64,000 nucleotides of DNA from Bacteroidales bacterium (lineage in GTDB: Bacteria > Bacteroidota > Bacteroidia > Bacteroidales > WCHB1-69). The stretch's first letter is position 1. Each line of letters opens with the position of its first letter. The translations under genes and the position numbers were made by a program. This document shows, piece by piece, positions 60,256 to 64,000 of the stretch. A model generated the notes under the pieces. The model ran no database searches. It was not told where the DNA came from and saw only the letters and a program-made list of their open reading frames with translations. The stretch is taken from positions 214,857 through 278,856 of the forward strand of contig JAFZIP010000001.1 of NCBI GenBank assembly GCA_017554325.1, given 5' to 3'.

Positions 60256-62235
60256 TTATCTACTAATGGTCATGTTAAGACGCTTGGCCAGCTCTTTTCT
60301 GACTCTGTCCACGTCCACGATTTTCTGAAGGATGCCATTTGCTTCTTCTTCCGTATAGGAATGATCATTAAGTTCCTTTTCCAAAAAAGCCTTGGCCTGT
60401 TCCGCGATGCGCAGCTTGAAGGTGAGCATGTTCTTTTCCACTTCCTGCTGCAAAGTCATCCGGCTGTTCATCACCGTATTGGTGTACATGTCGAATCGTT
60501 TTTCCCACATCGGACTGTATTCAGGATCTTCGGTGGCAATATATTGCATGGCGAAGGCACTCTCTTCTTTGTCCTCACTGAGGAGAAATGTGCGCTTGAT
60601 GTCGTCCTGGTTGCGCAATATCTCTGCAACTTCAGCATAATGCTCGTAGATTCTAATCAGGAGCGGGTCTTTCAGACGAATACCGTCGTGGAAAAGTTCG
60701 TCAAAGATGTATTGATCGACACGCATAGGCATGGGGTCGCCAGTTTCAGGATCCTCCACATTGATTTCAAAGAGGCCGTACTTGATGAGCAGGATGACAA
60801 GGTTTTTTTCCGATTCGTACAGAAGATCATGACTATCTACCTCTCTTTCAGGATGCTCGTGTTTGGTGGGTGGCGCAATTTCAGGCATTTGCTCGCTACC
60901 AGAGGGTTTGTTACCGCCCTTCACCTTGTCCTGCCAGGTCAAATAACGCAGTTCATCGCCCAAGGTTTTCTCCGACAGGTCGAAGAGCGAAGCACATTTC
61001 TTGATGTAGAACGACTGCGCGATGCGGTCTTGCACTTTGGCAATGGTTTTCACAATTTCCTTCACCATCTCGCTGCGCTTGCGCGGGTCGTCGCCAGCTT
61101 CCTCGGAAAGAATATTGGCCTTAAACAGGAGAAAATCGGTGGAATTCTGCTCCAAATATTCGGCCAGTTCACTGTCCCTGTGTTTCTTGGCAAAAGAGTC
61201 AGGATCTTCGCCGTCGGGCAGGAGGCAAACCTTTACGTTGAGGTTCTTTTCCAGCAGCATGTCAATGCCGCGCAAAGAGGCCTTGATGCCCGCACGGTCG
61301 CCGTCGTACAGCACTGTGATGTTGCGGGTTTGCGTGCCCAAAATCTTCACTTGCTCGTTGGTCAGCGACGTGCCTGAGGAGGCCACCACATTTTCAATGC
61401 CCGCCTCAAACATGGAAATCACATCTGTATAGCCTTCTACTAAATAGACATTGTCCTTCTGACGGATAGTCTTTTTGGCCAAATAGATGTCATATAATGT
61501 ATCGCTCTTGTGGTAAATATCATTCTCCGGCGAGTTGATGTATTTGGCTGTTTTTTCGTCTTTCTTCAGTACCCGTCCGCCGAAGCCGATGGTCTTGCCC
61601 GTGGTGTTGTGGATGGGGAAGATGACGCGCCCGCGGTAGGCATCGTACAATTTGCCGCTGTCCGACTTCTTAATCAGGCCCAATTTCAGCAGAAATTCCT
61701 CTTTATAGCCTTTCTTCAATGCCTCCTTGGTGAAGGTGTCCCAGCCACCAGGGCAATAGCCGAGATGGAATTTGTCGATGGTGGAGTCCAGAAAACCACG
61801 CTCTTTGAAATAGGACATGCCCAAAAGTTTACCCTCTTCGCCGTTGCGCAGCTGGTCCATGAACCATTTCTCCGCAAATTCGTTGACGAGATAAAGGCTC
61901 TCTTTCTCACTTCTGATTTCCTTCTCCTCCGGCGTTTCGGCACGGTCATACTCGACAGTGATGCTGTATTTGCTGGCCAGATATTCCAGCGCCTCGGGGT
62001 AGGTCATCTTGGCGTGTTCCATCAGGAACGTAACCGCACCGCCCTTGGCATCGCACACGAAGCACTTGTAGATGCCCAGACGAGGATTTACGTGCAAAGA
62101 AGGATTGCGGTCGTCGTGGAACGGGCATACGCCCACGTAACCTTGCCCCTGCCGTTTCAGCGGGACAAAGTCACCCACGACCTCCTCAATCTTGGCCGCG
62201 AAGTTGATTTCGTCTATGGTCTTCTTGGAAATCAT
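60256..62235 (-). CDS. dnaG: DNA primase
   Basis: 659 residues. Zinc-binding domain CPFHDDRNPSLHVNP with KCFVC (about 38-62; His and Cys ligands), then the TOPRIM core with LVEGYTDVISMFEAG (about 262-276), ASSGTSLTNEQ and TVLYDGDRAGIKA, and a C-terminal DnaB-interacting region. It lays RNA primers for replication. Its ATG overlaps the stop of the S41 protease gene (TAATG), an operon arrangement with protease, primase, YitT and SufT-like genes. Confidence 0.96.
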   Translation of the reverse strand: MISKKTIDEINFAAKIEEVVGDFVPLKRQGQGYVGVCPFHDDRNPSLHVNPRLGIYKCFVCDAKGGAVTFLMEHAKMTYPEALEYLASKYSITVEYDRAETPEEKEIRSEKESLYLVNEFAEKWFMDQLRNGEEGKLLGMSYFKERGFLDSTIDKFHLGYCPGGWDTFTKEALKKGYKEEFLLKLGLIKKSDSGKLYDAYRGRVIFPIHNTTGKTIGFGGRVLKKDEKTAKYINSPENDIYHKSDTLYDIYLAKKTIRQKDNVYLVEGYTDVISMFEAGIENVVASSGTSLTNEQVKILGTQTRNITVLYDGDRAGIKASLRGIDMLLEKNLNVKVCLLPDGEDPDSFAKKHRDSELAEYLEQNSTDFLLFKANILSEEAGDDPRKRSEMVKEIVKTIAKVQDRIAQSFYIKKCASLFDLSEKTLGDELRYLTWQDKVKGGNKPSGSEQMPEIAPPTKHEHPEREVDSHDLLYESEKNLVILLIKYGLFEINVEDPETGDPMPMRVDQYIFDELFHDGIRLKDPLLIRIYEHYAEVAEILRNQDDIKRTFLLSEDKEESAFAMQYIATEDPEYSPMWEKRFDMYTNTVMNSRMTLQQEVEKNMLTFKLRIAEQAKAFLEKELNDHSYTEEEANGILQKIVDVDRVRKELAKRLNMTISR

Positions 62236-64000
62236 TAATCTTCGTCGTTGTCTTTATTTTTTCCCTTTCCGCTTTTGCCTGCATCCACCTTGAATTTCTT
62301 AAAGATCTTCTTGTTATGCATTACCTCCAATGCCTTTTGGTAGGTGTCGTCGCTTTCGAGGAAGATGCGGTAGGCATCGCCAAAACCATACAGACTGCGG
62401 GCGATTTCGTATTTCAGATATTCGCGGATGTATTCGCCCACATGCTCTTCATTGCGCAGGCGCATGGACTCGGCGTAGGTCTTGGCCACATAGCTGGTGA
62501 ACATTGTGTCCAGCATCTGCATGTCCATGTCTTTTGTGGAAGAGAACAAGGAATCCAGCTTTGCAGAATTCTCTTTGATGAAAGCATTGGCGTAGTTGGA
62601 GAATTTGAATGTTGCACTGTCGCTCACGCCCTCTTTTTTGGCATATTGCATAAACTCCTTGTAGAAATCATCAGTGATGACATAGTTGTCTTTGAAATTT
62701 TCAAAAGAAGGATATTTTTCTTTCAGCGGCTCACGATTCTGGTCCATATAGTTGGCCACAAAGCTGCCGAACACGCCTTTGCGCACGATTTCATTGTAAA
62801 GGGTGGAGTATTTGGTGGTGTCTAATGGCACAAAGATGTCGGGCATGATGCCACCGCCGCCATAGACAGTACGTCCGTGTGGGGTTTTGTATTTCAGGGA
62901 ATCCGGAAACTTGATGCTGTCGGCGGTATAGAGCTCGCCACGGTTGGCACGGGTTTGAAGGTCTTTGAAGTAGTTGTCCAAGCCGTCGTTGTAGGGTTTC
63001 TGAATGCAACGGCCCGTAGGCGTGTAGTAGTGAGAAATGGTGAGGCGCACTTGCGATTGATCTACAAAGGTTAACGGTTTTTGTACCAATCCTTTACCGA
63101 AAGTGCGGCGGCCAATCACAAGACCACGGTCCCAATCTTGCACGCAACCAGAGGTAATTTCGGAAGCAGAGGCGGAGTTTTCGTCCACCAACACAATGAG
63201 TTTACCTTCTTCAAAAAGCCCGTTCTTTTCCGAGTAGAACTTCTCACCCGTATTGCGGAAGTTGTCGGTATAGACGATTATGCGTTTGCCAGAGATAAAT
63301 TGATCGCAAATCTCGAAAGCCACGTTCAAATATCCACCGCCATTGCCGCGCAAGTCGAGGATGAGGTCTTGCATGCCCTGTGATTTGAGCTTCTTGATGG
63401 CTGTGGTGAGTTCGTTGGTAGAAGTGGCGGCGAAGCGCTCCAGCTTGATGTAGCCGGTGGTCTCGTCAGCCATGAAGGAAACATTGATGCTGTGCATGGG
63501 GATGGCGCCGCGCGTGATAACAAAGTCCAGCAACTCAGGATTGCGCCCGCGCTTGATGGAGACTTTCACCTTGGAGCCTTTGGCTCCGCGCAAATGCTTG
63601 CGCACCCAGTCGTTGGTAATCTTGTCGCCGCAGGCAATCGTGTCATCTACTTTGACAATCTTGTCGCCAGCCAGCAAACCCACTTTCTCGGACGGGCCGT
63701 TGATGATGACTTCCATCACGTTGATGGTGTCCTTGATGAGCTGGAAGGTGACACCGATTCCGTCAAATGAACCGACCAAAGGTTCGTTCATGGCCTGCAC
63801 ATCCTTCTTGGGAATGTAGGCTGTATGCGGATCCAACTCCTTGAGCATAGCCACAATGGCTTTGTCCGTCATAGGATCAAAATCCACCGAATCCACGTAC
63901 ATCATGTTGATGGAGTTGATAAGCTGGTCCATCTTGGTTTTGTTGGGTTGGTAGTTTTTGTTCGGATTTTGCGCAAAAATCACCGTCAAGCAACCAATAC
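62235..64000 (-). CDS. C-terminal processing peptidase CtpA/Prc, S41 family (5' end outside window)
   Basis: At least 588 residues, continuing past the right edge: the frame stays open and the preceding residues (IGCLTVIFAQNPN) look like the end of a signal peptide. The PDZ domain (about 60-165) has GSFDGIGVTFQ and GPSEKVGLLAGDKIV. The protease core has GYIKLERFAATST, LRGNGGGYL, the nucleophile Ser in VDENSASASEIT and the catalytic Lys in GRRTFGKGLVQ. C-terminal helical region with an acidic Lys/Asp tail. Periplasmic processing of envelope proteins. Confidence 0.93.
   Translation of the reverse strand, partial: IGCLTVIFAQNPNKNYQPNKTKMDQLINSINMMYVDSVDFDPMTDKAIVAMLKELDPHTAYIPKKDVQAMNEPLVGSFDGIGVTFQLIKDTINVMEVIINGPSEKVGLLAGDKIVKVDDTIACGDKITNDWVRKHLRGAKGSKVKVSIKRGRNPELLDFVITRGAIPMHSINVSFMADETTGYIKLERFAATSTNELTTAIKKLKSQGMQDLILDLRGNGGGYLNVAFEICDQFISGKRIIVYTDNFRNTGEKFYSEKNGLFEEGKLIVLVDENSASASEITSGCVQDWDRGLVIGRRTFGKGLVQKPLTFVDQSQVRLTISHYYTPTGRCIQKPYNDGLDNYFKDLQTRANRGELYTADSIKFPDSLKYKTPHGRTVYGGGGIMPDIFVPLDTTKYSTLYNEIVRKGVFGSFVANYMDQNREPLKEKYPSFENFKDNYVITDDFYKEFMQYAKKEGVSDSATFKFSNYANAFIKENSAKLDSLFSSTKDMDMQMLDTMFTSYVAKTYAESMRLRNEEHVGEYIREYLKYEIARSLYGFGDAYRIFLESDDTYQKALEVMHNKKIFKKFKVDAGKSGKGKNKDNDED

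Noticed and set aside
60070..61377. Open frame antisense to dnaG and the YitT gene
   Set aside because: Both sense genes have full family signatures; the antisense product has none.

Overview
The window is a 64-kb chromosomal segment of a Bacteroidota bacterium, most likely order Bacteroidales and outside Bacteroides itself. Many genes are preceded by the Bacteroidota -7 promoter element TAnnTTTG, usually followed by C. There are type IX secretion signs (a gingipain-type C25 propeptide at the left edge and a Por-type C-terminal sorting domain at 52.7 kb), Bacteroidales-type lipoproteins with DUF4369, DUF4878 and DUF4340-like domains, and a coaX-outer-membrane-protein-TPR-lptC operon. Most of the window is ordinary housekeeping sequence. 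Genus cannot be fixed from the sequence alone.

Layout. 0-2.8 kb: start of a C25 protease gene, a POT peptide transporter and thioredoxin. 3.0-15.8 kb: a visibly AT-richer island with a seven-gene minus-strand operon diverging from one large plus-strand sensor-like gene. 15.9-21.7 kb: purA, a tandem TldD/PmbA-like protein without the metal motif, pyrB and pyrI. 21.8-25.3 kb: orphan genes, tRNA-Cys, an rhs remnant and an internally deleted IS21 relic encoding an IstA-IstB chimera. 25.5-32.2 kb: a membrane LytTR regulator, small lipoproteins, cinA, xerD, a DUF4340-like gene, ribD and yigZ. 32.2-36.3 kb: lptC, TPR protein, outer-membrane barrel and coaX (minus). 36.4-43.1 kb: mntP, a beta-helix lipoprotein, truA, metG and a double-ATPase ABC protein. 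43.2-48 kb: a YafQ-type toxin-antitoxin pair, a MauE-thioredoxin fusion, a TetR regulator and alaS. 48.2-55 kb: envelope genes, manA, trmN6, a T9SS cargo protein, a hairpin-rich spacer and rlmN. 55.1-64 kb: ackA, a U32 peptidase, an rluB-type pseudouridine synthase, a SufT-like protein, a YitT protein, dnaG and a CtpA/S41 protease running off the right edge.

The most interesting locus is 2,969-12,503. It appears to encode a membrane-tethered Hsp70 machine: an Hsp70 with an extra beta-rich insert, a bitopic protein ending in a GrpE-like nucleotide-exchange wing, a tail-anchored protein starting with a J-like segment that lacks HPD, a small two-pass membrane protein, two paralogous secreted proteins, and a pseudokinase (HRD changed to HNG) fused to a Cdc48/FtsH-type AAA ATPase. 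Across a divergent promoter region holding a 38-bp near-perfect palindrome lies a 973-residue protein with a periplasmic propeller-like sensor, one membrane span and a cytoplasmic coiled coil but no histidine kinase. I infer an envelope-sensing chaperone/unfoldase system; I know of no described system with this composition, but could not search.

Repeats are a second theme: 28-bp palindromes with half-site GTAGAGACGC (three loci, one inside a coding region), a second palindrome family with stem ATTCCGCCGC (two loci), CACC-rich intergenic patches, and at 53,747-53,956 a palindrome of palindromes in which six hairpins sit symmetrically about one centre.
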